Shown here: in pieces, positions 1 to 8,325 of the stretch
How the letters are laid out: every line of letters starts with the position of its first letter
How positions within the stretch are numbered: the stretch's first letter is position 1
Position numbers and translations under genes: made by a program
Assembly: GCA_019746355.1 (NCBI GenBank)
Contig: JAIESC010000189.1
Coordinates: forward strand, 1-14,331
DNA from: Xanthobacteraceae bacterium
GTDB taxonomy: Bacteria > Pseudomonadota > Alphaproteobacteria > Rhizobiales > Xanthobacteraceae
Length of the DNA: 14,331 bases
Reading direction: 5' to 3'
Notes under the pieces: model-generated
Seen by the model: only the letters and a program-made list of their open reading frames with translations
Told to the model about the DNA's origin: nothing
Database searches by the model: none

Positions 1-3000
1 GCTTCCGCGGCATCGATGCCGCGGCTTCATTGAAGCAGGCCGAGCCGACGCGACGCTTCAAGGAGGCTTTCCTGCTTCCGCGGCATCGATGCCGCGGCTT
101 CATTGAAGCATGCCGGACGAGGCCGTGGTTTGGTTTCGGGAATGGCGCTTCCGCGGCATCGATGCCGCGGCTTCATTGAAGCTCGATCTTCACGTAGACG
201 GTGGCGGGCAGTTCTTTGCTTCCGCGGCATCGATGCCGCGGCTTCATTGAAGCGGGCTGGCGGAGGCTGAAGCTCCGGGGCGCCTCCTCGTGCTTCCGCG
301 GCATCGATGCCGCGGCTTCATTGAAGCGCCTTCCGCAATTTTGACCTTCTCGCGCTCGCGCACCTGCTTCCGCGGCATCGATGCCGCGGCTTCATTGAAG
401 CGGTCCTTCGTTCCATAGGGTCACTTACTTCTAAGCCGCTTCCGCGGCATCGATGCCGCGGCTTCATTGAAGCTGTGACAGGCTTTGCCGGACGACAGTA
501 CGTCGCTGGGGGCTTCCGCGGCATCGATGCCGCGGCTTCATTGAAGCGTGCCGTCACCCGCGTCGCGTATTTCCCGCGAACGCCAGCTTCCGCGGCATCG
601 ATGCCGCGGCTTCATTGAAGCAGCCACGACTTGGACCGGCCGGACTTGTACGGCGCAGCTTCCGCGGCATCGATGCCGCGGCTTCATTGAAGCATCGCGC
701 CGCGGGCAAGCCGGAAGCGGTTCACCTTCAGGCTTCCGCGGCATCGATGCCGCGGCTTCATTGAAGCCACGATGCCACCGTGGAGGGCGGACGGTTGCGC
801 TCTTGCTTCCGCGGCATCGATGCCGCGGCTTCATTGAAGCACCCCGTGCCAGCAGTGGCCCTGCCAGCGCCTGGCGTGCTTCCGCGGCATCGATGCCGCG
901 GCTTCATTGAAGCGGCAATCGTGCCGTTTCCCTATTGGCAAGAAGGGGTCGCGCTTCCGCGGCATCGATGCCGCGGCTTCATTGAAGCAAGCGCAAGCAC
1001 CGGATGTTCGACCCTGACGACATGCTTCCGCGGCATCGATGCCGCGGCTTCATTGAAGCAAGCGGCTGGGTTTTCTATCAGCAGTTCAGCGCGAAAGGCT
1101 TCCGCGGCATCGATGCCGCGGCTTCATTGAAGCGCCGAAGCGGCGCACGAATTCGTCGCGGCTGATCGGATTGGCGGGCTTCCGCGGCATCGATGCCGCG
1201 GCTTCATTGAAGCGGTTCCTACCAATGGCAGTACGCGTCAAAGCACACGCAGCTTCCGCGGCATCGATGCCGCGGCTTCATTGAAGCCAGGCCATTGCCG
1301 CGCCCCACGGCGGCCTGCCGGCCGCTTCCGCGGCATCGATGCCGCGGCTTCATTGAAGCTTCGGTATCCTGATGGGTACTCTACCGTGGCACGACCGCTT
1401 CCGCGGCATCGATGCCGCGGCTTCATTGAAGCACTGTGCTCTGCGCCGTGAGCGAGCCGCGCAAGCAGCTTCCGCGGCATCGATGCCGCGGCTTCATTGA
1501 AGCTCTTTGGGTCCGACCTCGATCACTGCGAAGTTGCCGCGCTTCCGCGGCATCGATGCCGCGGCTTCATTGAAGCCGGAACGAGACACGCTCGAGCTCC
1601 GTCATGGCAGCGCTTCCGCGGCATCGATGCCGCGGCTTCATTGAAGCGCGGTGCCAAACCCATAATGGGACTGCGAATTGTAGGGCTTCCGCGGCATCGA
1701 TGCCGCGGCTTCATTGAAGCAATCAGGCGATGATCTACTTCTGCATGTCGGCGTTCATGCTTCCGCGGCATCGATGCCGCGGCTTCATTGAAGCAAACGC
1801 CTTTCGGGCGGTAAGGAAATGACAGACGCAGGCTTCCGCGGCATCGATGCCGCGGCTTCATTGAAGCCAGATAGTGAACGGATTGAGCCTCTTTAGGATG
1901 ATGCTTCCGCGGCATCGATGCCGCGGCTTCATTGAAGCCCAATGATTTACATTCTCTGGTGTTCTAGGTCCGTTGCTTCCGCGGCATCGATGCCGCGGCT
2001 TCATTGAAGCCGGCCAGAAGCCGCGATAGATCGCAAACATGCTTGGGTGCTTCCGCGGCATCGATGCCGCGGCTTCATTGAAGCACCAACAACGCCGCGG
2101 TCGTGACCGAAGGCTCGACCAGCTTCCGCGGCATCGATGCCGCGGCTTCATTGAAGCTCGTAGGCTGCGGGGCTCGACACTTCCTCCGCGACGATGCTTC
2201 CGCGGCATCGATGCCGCGGCTTCATTGAAGCGCGATCACGGCCACCGTTACGTGGGGGTATGGAAGGTGCTTCCGCGGCATCGATGCCGCGGCTTCATTG
2301 AAGCTGGACAAACGGCAGCCAAAGCCGTTTGTCTGGACCTTGCTTCCGCGGCATCGATGCCGCGGCTTCATTGAAGCCAGCCGGCGCCAGGCGCAGCGTT
2401 GGCCACACATTCCGGCTTCCGCGGCATCGATGCCGCGGCTTCATTGAAGCCTGGACGCGGCTTATGGCCGGACCGACGTCGGGGAGGGGCTTCCGCGGCA
2501 TCGATGCCGCGGCTTCATTGAAGCTGGAAGCTCTGTTCGATGGGGGAGGTGCCGGGGGCGGGCTTCCGCGGCATCGATGCCGCGGCTTCATTGAAGCGGA
2601 TCGTCGACCGCGTTGCCTTGGCCGTCCTGCAGCGCTTCCGCGGCATCGATGCCGCGGCTTCATTGAAGCGGGCCGCATCGGTGATGACGATTGTGCCGGG
2701 CTCGACGGGCTTCCGCGGCATCGATGCCGCGGCTTCATTGAAGCTCGCGATACGAAAGCCCGGCATCGGCGAGATCGCGCAGCTTCCGCGGCATCGATGC
2801 CGCGGCTTCATTGAAGCTGTCGAACCAAAGATCGTTCACCTTCTCGAACATCAGTGCTTCCGCGGCATCGATGCCGCGGCTTCATTGAAGCCAGTCCCGA
2901 GGCTGATCGAGCGAGACGTTATATTGCGTGCTTCCGCGGCATCGATGCCGCGGCTTCATTGAAGCAGGTCAGGCGCATAGTGTTCCTGCGCCATTTCTCG

Positions 3001-3995
3001 GACGGCTTCCGCGGCATCGATGCCGCGGCTTCATTGAAGCTCGGTCCAATGAGCCCGCTCGGCCTGCCGCTTGGCTTGCTTCCGCGGCATCGATGCCGCG
3101 GCTTCATTGAAGCTGCGCCGGGCGTGGTGGCCGCTTCGATTTCCTCCGCGGCTTCCGCGGCATCGATGCCGCGGCTTCATTGAAGCGAGCCCCGTTGAGG
3201 ATTTTCACCCCCCTACCCCCTGCATCGCTTCCGCGGCATCGATGCCGCGGCTTCATTGAAGCGAGCGTTGCGAATACAGCTACACCCCGATGGGAGTGCT
3301 TCCGCGGCATCGATGCCGCGGCTTCATTGAAGCGGCTCCGGTGTGGTGTAGGCGGTGCCCGGGAGGGTCCAGGCTTCCGCGGCATCGATGCCGCGGCTTC
3401 ATTGAAGCCCGACAAGGGTGGACACGGCCTCGGCCAGGAGCGGGGGCTTCCGCGGCATCGATGCCGCGGCTTCATTGAAGCGACAGCGAACTGAGGCTAA
3501 CTACGCGAACCTCCGTCGAGCTTCCGCGGCATCGATGCCGCGGCTTCATTGAAGCCGGGGAGTCGGTTTTGCTCCCTTCAGCTGCTCACCGGAGGGCTTC
3601 CGCGGCATCGATGCCGCGGCTTCATTGAAGCGAGAACGTGCCGCCGTGGAGGACGGTGTAGCCCGCGGCGCTTCCGCGGCATCGATGCCGCGGCTTCATT
3701 GAAGCGCTCAGGCCGCTGCCAGTTTCGAGCGACCACGCCGCGCTTCCGCGGCATCGATGCCGCGGCTTCATTGAAGCCCATCAGTGCATGGACTTCTGCG
3801 ACGATCTTGCCCTGCTTCCGCGGCATCGATGCCGCGGCTTCATTGAAGCTGGTCCCGGCCGGCCATGGCATCGGCGAGGCGGCCCTGCTTCCGCGGCATC
3901 GATGCCGCGGCTTCATTGAAGCCCGCTGCGGTGATGAGCCAGCGCGAGGTCCTCGAGGAGCTTCCGCGGCATCGATGCCGCGGCTTCATTGAAGC
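1..3995 (+). CRISPR. CRISPR array, 55 identical 36-nt repeats, 54 spacers, left end open
   Basis: The repeat starts with GCTTCCGCGG, contains the perfect palindrome CCGCGGCATCGATGCCGCGG at repeat positions 5-24, and ends with GCTTCATTGAAGC at positions 24-36. By eye all 55 copies are identical, from the first at 1-36 to the last at 3960-3995. Spacers are 35-40 nt (mean about 37), with one of 44 nt at 1134-1177, and no spacer is duplicated. The end ATTGAAGC resembles the ATTGAAAC/G 5' handle of many class 1 crRNAs. On that basis I assign transcription to the plus strand, with the leader left of base 1; this orientation is inferred. The array may extend beyond the window. No cas gene is present to the right, so the subtype is undetermined. 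The repeat has stops in only two of six frames, which creates many false open frames across the array. Confidence 0.98.
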
Positions 3996-4428
3996 CAGTC
4001 AATTGAACCTCGATTATGAGAATCTCACCCCCGATCTCGTCACTTCGCTCGCTCGCCGTCGTCACCGCGCACACCACGGGTCGCATCCGCTGGAGCCGGG
4101 CGCGGGGTCACGCCGGGACCGTCATTTTGGTGTCGGCATGAAGGAGGAGCATTTCGACCGGCTCGCCGCCGCGAAATCGATCTGCGCTAAGTTCATCTTC
4201 TTCCCGCTGGCTGCGAACAAGGGCGAGGCATCGTCATCTGCGGGCCGGTGGAAGGCTCGGCCGGCACCAGCATCGCCGACGCCATCGCCCACGGCGATCT
4301 TCCGGGCATCGCCTATGTCATCGCCGATGGCGAGATCGTGGTCAGCGGCCGCTGCCGCCGAAGCGCAAGCTGTTCTTCTCCTGCTGCGACGTGCACGCCG
4401 GGACCTTCGCCGCGTTGTAACCATCACA
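3996..4428. other. Array-flanking stretch without an intact gene; possible degraded plus-strand coding remnant
   Basis: Bases 3996-4137 directly follow the last repeat. They show no degenerate repeat and no AT-rich leader beyond about the first 40 bases. From 4138 to 4420 the plus strand carries protein-like segments in three successive frames: MKEEHFDRLAAAKSICAKF from 4138, a segment containing GPVEGSAGTSIADAIAHGD near 4245-4350, and KRKLFFSCCDVHAGTFAAL ending in TAA at 4418-4420. No single frame joins them and no ribosome binding site precedes 4138. This fits a frameshifted pseudogene of a family I do not recognise, but chance open frames in GC-rich DNA remain possible. The remnant would converge on the CoA transferase gene. 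Confidence 0.3.
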
Positions 4429-5601
4429 CTAGGCGCGCTTCGCCTCCGGCTTCCCAAACCCGAGCTCGGCCAGGATTTCCTCGTTGTGCTGGCCAAGCGA
4501 CGGCGGCGGCGCGTCGATGCGCGGGCCGTCATGGGCGAACGTGAACGCGGCGAGCGGCACGCCGAACGGCCCTTCGACGCCGTTGCCGCCATTCGCGTGG
4601 CGGTGCAGCACGCCGCGCGAGGCGATGTGCGGGTCGGCGATCGCCTCGCCCATGGTGCGCACGCGGCACGCCGGGACGTGGTTGGCCTGCAGGAACTCCT
4701 CCCACGCGGCCGCGGTGCGCGTCAGCATGATCTCCTCCAGCACCGCGATCTCGCGGTCGTGGCCGGCATCGCGCTCGTCGTTGGTCTTCTTGATCATCTC
4801 GGGACGGCCGAGCAGGGTCCACAGCCGCTTCTGCTGGCGGACGTTGCTCGCCCCGAGCATGACCAGCGTGCCGTCCCTGGTCTTGAACGCGCCGTTGGTA
4901 GCGTGCGGATGGCGGTTGCCGTGCGGCTTCGGATGCGCGCCGTTGCGCAGGTAGCCGGTCACGTGCGAGGCCATCAGGATCATGGCGACGTCGAGCATCG
5001 CCATGTCGATGCGCTGGCCCTTGCCGGTGCGCTCGCGCTGATAGAGCGCCGCCGAGAGCGCGAACGCGCCGGTCATGCCGGTGCCGTAGTCGACCGCGGG
5101 CGAGCCGAGCTTGATCGGGTTGACGTCCTTGGTGCCGGTCATCGCCATGATGCCGGAGGTCGCCTGGATGACGTGATCATAAGCGGTCTGGGTGCCGCGC
5201 GGGCCGTTCTGTCCGAACGCCGAGAACGACGCATAGATCAGCCGTGGATTGATTTTCGACAGCGCCTCGTAGCCCAGGCCGAGCGCCTCGAACGCGCCGG
5301 GGCGGTAGTTCTCCACGAACACGTCGGCGGTCTTGACCAGCGCTTTCAGGATTTCGCGGTCGCGCTCCTGCTTGAGATCGAGCGCCAGCGAGCGCTTGTT
5401 GGAGGCCTGGGTCAGGAACTGCGTGCCCATCAGCTTCTTGTTGAGCGCCTTGTCAGTGCCCGAGCCGCGGCTCTGGTCGGGGTCGTTCGGGTCCTCGATC
5501 TTGATCACGTCGGCGCCGAGCACGCCGAGCTGATAGGCCGCGAACGGCCCGGCCAGAACGTGGGTCGCGTCGATCACCCGGATACCCTCGAACGGTCGCA
5601 T
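4429..5601 (-). CDS. Family III CoA transferase (CaiB/BaiF type)
   Basis: This 390-residue protein has the usual length of formyl-CoA transferase/CaiB family members, which move CoA between carboxylic acids in the cytoplasm without ATP. The N-terminus has the family signature GIRVIDATHVLAGPFAAYQL, and later segments ADVFVENYRPGAFEALGLGY (residues 92-111) and LIYASFSAFGQNGPR (121-135) are typical. Asp171 in SPAVDYGTGM matches the catalytic aspartate that forms the acyl anhydride in Frc (Asp169). The tail APPPSLGQHNEEIL is the common C-terminal motif. The start at 5601 is chosen because AAAGGAG lies 6 nt upstream and the family N-terminus begins there; a start 15 codons upstream is open but adds no family sequence. 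It is divergent from the flavin monooxygenase gene. The acid substrate cannot be told from sequence. Confidence 0.95.
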   Translation of the reverse strand: MRPFEGIRVIDATHVLAGPFAAYQLGVLGADVIKIEDPNDPDQSRGSGTDKALNKKLMGTQFLTQASNKRSLALDLKQERDREILKALVKTADVFVENYRPGAFEALGLGYEALSKINPRLIYASFSAFGQNGPRGTQTAYDHVIQATSGIMAMTGTKDVNPIKLGSPAVDYGTGMTGAFALSAALYQRERTGKGQRIDMAMLDVAMILMASHVTGYLRNGAHPKPHGNRHPHATNGAFKTRDGTLVMLGASNVRQQKRLWTLLGRPEMIKKTNDERDAGHDREIAVLEEIMLTRTAAAWEEFLQANHVPACRVRTMGEAIADPHIASRGVLHRHANGGNGVEGPFGVPLAAFTFAHDGPRIDAPPPSLGQHNEEILAELGFGKPEAKRA

Positions 5602-5607
5602 GGCGCT

Positions 5608-5614
5608 CTCCTTT
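5608..5614 (-). promoter_or_regulatory. Ribosome binding site deciding the CoA transferase start
   Basis: On the minus strand this reads AAAGGAG, separated by 6 nt from the ATG at 5601-5599. It selects that ATG over the in-frame ATG at 5646. Confidence 0.8.
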
Positions 5615-5700
5615 GATTGCGCTGATCCGTGGAGGCACGATAGCAACGTACAGCGTCGCCCGATATGCTTGCCTACAGGATGCCGAAAAAGCCCCAGGTG

Positions 5701-5834
5701 TCATTCCGCGGCGCGCCGAAGGCGCGAGCCCGGAATCCAGACGCAAACACCGCCTTCTCAACTGGATTCCGGGCCCGCCGCCGTAGCGCGTCGAAGACGC
5801 GCGTAAACGCGCTTATGGCGGCGTCCCGGAATGA
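5701..5834. repeat. Rhizobial-type intergenic palindromic repeat
   Basis: Nested inverted repeats lie in the divergent spacer between the CoA transferase and monooxygenase genes. Outer arms TCATTCCG (5701-5708) and CGGAATGA (5827-5834) enclose inner 12-bp perfect arms CCCGGAATCCAG (5729-5740) and CTGGATTCCGGG (5762-5773). The wording resembles the abundant 'GTCATTCCGGGGCGCG...CCGGAATCC' elements of Bradyrhizobium and Rhodopseudomonas intergenic regions. It lies 28 nt upstream of the monooxygenase ribosome binding site, so any transcript starting to its left would carry the hairpin in its 5' leader. Confidence 0.8.
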
Positions 5835-5863
5835 CCGCGGGAGAGTTTTTCAGCAGCCTGCGG

Positions 5864-5869
5864 AAGGAG
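5864..5869 (+). promoter_or_regulatory. Ribosome binding site deciding a GTG start
   Basis: AAGGAG lies 7 nt before the GTG at 5877. The alternative ATG at residue 8 (5898) has no comparable site. Confidence 0.7.
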
Positions 5870-5876
5870 ATCTCGC

Positions 5877-7232
5877 GTGACGGCACCGCCCCGACAGATG
5901 CATCTCGGCATGTTCCTGCAAGGCGCGGGCCACCACGTTGCCGGCTGGCGTTATCCCGGTGCCGACTCCGGCAGCGAGAACCTGCCGCATCTCATCCGCC
6001 AGGCGGTGGCGGCCGAGCGCGGCAGGTTCGACATGGTGTTCCTCGCCGACGGGCTGACCAGCAGCGAGGACGGCCATCCGTCGCAGATCGCGCGCCTCGA
6101 GCCGCTGATGGTGCTCACCGCGTTCGCAACCGCAACCAGCCGGATCGGGCTCGCCGCCACCGCCTCCACCACCTACGGCGAGCCGTTCCATCTCGCGCGC
6201 GCCTTCGCCTCGCTCGACCACATCAGCGGCGGCCGCGCCGCCTGGAACGCGGTCACCACCTCCTATGCCTCGACCGGCGCGAATTTCGGCGTGCAGCATC
6301 CGGTCCATGCGGACCGCTATGCCATCGCCGAGGAGTTCATCGACGTGGTGTGTGGTCTCTGGGATTCCTGGGAGGACGATGCCTTTCCCAGGGACAAGTC
6401 GACCGGCGTTTTCGTCGACCCATCCAAGCGGCACGTGCTCGATCACAAGGGCGCCTTCTTTTCCGTCAAAGGCCCGCTCAACACCTCGCGCCCGCCGCAG
6501 GGGCATCCGGTCATCGTGCAGTCCGGCTCGTCCGAGCCCGGCCAGGAGCTTGCGGCCCGCACCGCGGATGTGGTCTTCACCGCCCACCAGAGCCTTGCGA
6601 GCGCGCAGGCGTTCTACCGCGCGCTGAAAGGCCGGCTCGCACGGTTCGGACGCAAGCCCGAGGACCTCGCGATCATGCCGGGCTTCCTGCCGGTGCTGGG
6701 TGGCACCGAGAAGGAGGCGCGCGACAAGCTCGCGCTGCTCGACAGCTGGACCGACCAGAGCAAGGTGATCGGCATGCTGTCCGACCGGCTTGGCCACGAC
6801 GTCTCGCAATACGATCTCGACGGCCCGCTGCCCGAGCTTCCCGTCTCCGAGCAGATCCAGAGCCGCGCCAAGCTGCTGACCGAGGCCGCGCGGCGCGACA
6901 ACCTCACGCTGCGCCAGCTCGCGCAGATGGTTGCGACCGGCCGCGGCCATTTCGTGATGTGCGGCACGCCCGAGCAGATTGCCGACCGGATGGAGGAGTG
7001 GTTCCGGGCCGGCGGGGCCGACGGCTTCAACGTCATGCCGCCCTATTTCCCCGGCGGGCTCGATGATTTCGTCGCGGGCGTGATCCCGATCCTGCAGCAG
7101 CGCGGCCTGTTCCGGACCGAATACGAGGGGACGACGCTTCGCGATCACTTCGGCTTTTTCCGGCCGCCGAACCGGCATCGGTCGCCGGCGCATCGCTCCC
7201 CTGCCTCCGGCCGCGCGAGCGCAGACGTCTGA
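5877..7232 (+). CDS. Flavin-dependent monooxygenase, NtaA/SnaA/DszA family (luciferase-like)
   Basis: The 451-residue product matches the length and layout of nitrilotriacetate monooxygenase component A-like enzymes. These use FMNH2 supplied by a separate reductase, plus O2, to oxidise amine, sulfur or other organic substrates. Visible family features are the opening MHLGMFLQGAGHHVAGWRYP (residues 8-27), MVFLADG (53-59), the signature HISGGRAAWNAVTT (115-128), SGSSEPGQELAARTADVVFTA (216-236) and the tail YEGTTLRDHFGF (416-427). About 24 low-complexity residues follow that tail, longer than I expect for the family. A GTG start is used. It is probably co-transcribed with the dehydrogenase 42 nt downstream. 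No flavin reductase gene is in the window, so the reducing partner must be encoded elsewhere. The substrate is unknown. Confidence 0.93.
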   Translation: MTAPPRQMHLGMFLQGAGHHVAGWRYPGADSGSENLPHLIRQAVAAERGRFDMVFLADGLTSSEDGHPSQIARLEPLMVLTAFATATSRIGLAATASTTYGEPFHLARAFASLDHISGGRAAWNAVTTSYASTGANFGVQHPVHADRYAIAEEFIDVVCGLWDSWEDDAFPRDKSTGVFVDPSKRHVLDHKGAFFSVKGPLNTSRPPQGHPVIVQSGSSEPGQELAARTADVVFTAHQSLASAQAFYRALKGRLARFGRKPEDLAIMPGFLPVLGGTEKEARDKLALLDSWTDQSKVIGMLSDRLGHDVSQYDLDGPLPELPVSEQIQSRAKLLTEAARRDNLTLRQLAQMVATGRGHFVMCGTPEQIADRMEEWFRAGGADGFNVMPPYFPGGLDDFVAGVIPILQQRGLFRTEYEGTTLRDHFGFFRPPNRHRSPAHRSPASGRASADV

Positions 7233-7274
7233 GAACGGCTATCGTCGGTCGCAGTTTCAAGAACAGGAAGAAGC

Positions 7275-8255
7275 ATGTCGCCTCGCATCGTCGTCGTCCC
7301 GCCCACCCATGCCGACATCGCCGAGATGGCGAAGAAGATGGCGCCCGCAGGCTTCGAGCTTGTCGTCTCGCGCGCCGACCGCGCCGCGCTCGAGCAGGCG
7401 CTGCCGGCTGCCGAATACCTTGTCTGCTATCCGAACGTCCGCCTGGACGATCCGCTGTACAAGCTTTCGCCGAAGCTCAGGCTCTATCAGCTTCTCAGCG
7501 CCGGCTACGACGACGTCGACCTCGAGGCCGCGCGTCGCGCCGAGGTGCCGGTCTGCAACAACGGCGGCGCCAATGCGATCTCGGTGTCCGAGCACGCCAT
7601 CATGCTGATGCTCGCGGTGTCGCGCCGGGTGATCTGGCAGCACGGCAACGTCGCGGCCGGGCGCTGGCGCGGCAACGGGCCTGCGCCGATGATGTACGAG
7701 GTGTTCGACAAGACGCTCGGCATTGTCGGCCTCGGCACCATCGGCAAGAAGGTGGCGCGGATCGCCCGTGCGCTCGGCATGCGCATCCAGTACTACGACA
7801 TTGCGCGGCTGCCCGAGCATGAGGAGGACGCGCTTGGCGTCCGCTTCCGCCTGCTGCGCGAGCTACTCGCCAGCTCCGACATCGTCACCATGCACGTGCC
7901 GCTCAACGATTCCACCCGCCACATGATCGGCGTGGACGAGCTTGCGCTGATGAAGCCCACCGCGGTGATCGTCAACACCAGCCGCGGGCCGGTGATCGAC
8001 GAGGTGGCGCTGGCGAAAGTGCTCGCCGACCGCAAGATCTTCGGCGCCGGCCTCGACGTGTTCGACCAGGAGCCGCCGCCGCCGGACAACCCGCTGTTCA
8101 AGCTCGACAACGTGCTGCTGACGTCGCATTTCGCCGGTCCCACCTGGGACAATCACACCGCGCGCTTCCGCAACGCCTTCGACAACGTGCAGCGCGTCGC
8201 GCGCGGTGAAAAGCCGTTGTGGGTGGTGCCGGAATTGGCGGAGCTCGCGAAGTAG
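7275..8255 (+). CDS. D-2-hydroxyacid dehydrogenase, NAD(P)-dependent
   Basis: The 326-residue cytoplasmic enzyme fits the D-isomer-specific 2-hydroxyacid dehydrogenase family, which interconverts 2-oxo acids and D-2-hydroxy acids. The Rossmann motif GLGTIG is at residues 152-157, followed by Asp175 in the YYDI strand, which suggests a preference for NAD. The catalytic triad is visible: Arg237 in NTSRGPVIDE, Glu266 in DVFDQEP, and His285 in LTSHFAGPT. AGGAAG lies just upstream of the ATG. It follows the monooxygenase gene by 42 nt on the same strand, so one operon is likely, perhaps handling an oxidised product. A 120-bp piece of its 3' half recurs at 14135-14254. The substrate cannot be assigned. 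Confidence 0.95.
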   Translation: MSPRIVVVPPTHADIAEMAKKMAPAGFELVVSRADRAALEQALPAAEYLVCYPNVRLDDPLYKLSPKLRLYQLLSAGYDDVDLEAARRAEVPVCNNGGANAISVSEHAIMLMLAVSRRVIWQHGNVAAGRWRGNGPAPMMYEVFDKTLGIVGLGTIGKKVARIARALGMRIQYYDIARLPEHEEDALGVRFRLLRELLASSDIVTMHVPLNDSTRHMIGVDELALMKPTAVIVNTSRGPVIDEVALAKVLADRKIFGAGLDVFDQEPPPPDNPLFKLDNVLLTSHFAGPTWDNHTARFRNAFDNVQRVARGEKPLWVVPELAELAK

Positions 8256-8283
8256 GCGTATTCGCGCTCGGCGTCGGCGCGGC

Positions 8284-8307
8284 GCGCGATCAGGCCAGGC
8301 ATCGCGC
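8284..8307. terminator. Weak hairpin between convergent genes
   Basis: GCGCGAT (8284-8290) pairs with ATCGCGC (8301-8307) around a 10-nt loop, in the 70-nt gap between the dehydrogenase stop and the stop of the opposing small gene. There is no T-run on either strand, so it is at best a weak terminator. Confidence 0.25.
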
Positions 8308-8325
8308 AACGATGGTTTGCGCCGG

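Noticed and set aside
1..3995. Tandem repeat encoding a repetitive protein instead of a CRISPR array
   Set aside because: The units between repeats are unrelated in sequence and vary from 35 to 44 nt, breaking every frame; the repeats are identical at DNA level, as in CRISPR arrays.
3865..5616. A 583-residue plus-strand open frame crossing the array end and the CoA transferase gene
   Set aside because: It is antisense to a well-supported CoA transferase gene, begins in CRISPR repeats, and is a codon-bias shadow without family motifs.
5831..7066. A 411-residue plus-strand open frame in another phase
   Set aside because: Arg/Pro-rich out-of-frame shadow of the monooxygenase gene with no family similarity.
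5850..7193. A 447-residue minus-strand open frame
   Set aside because: It is the antisense shadow of the flavin monooxygenase gene, which has clear motifs and a ribosome binding site.
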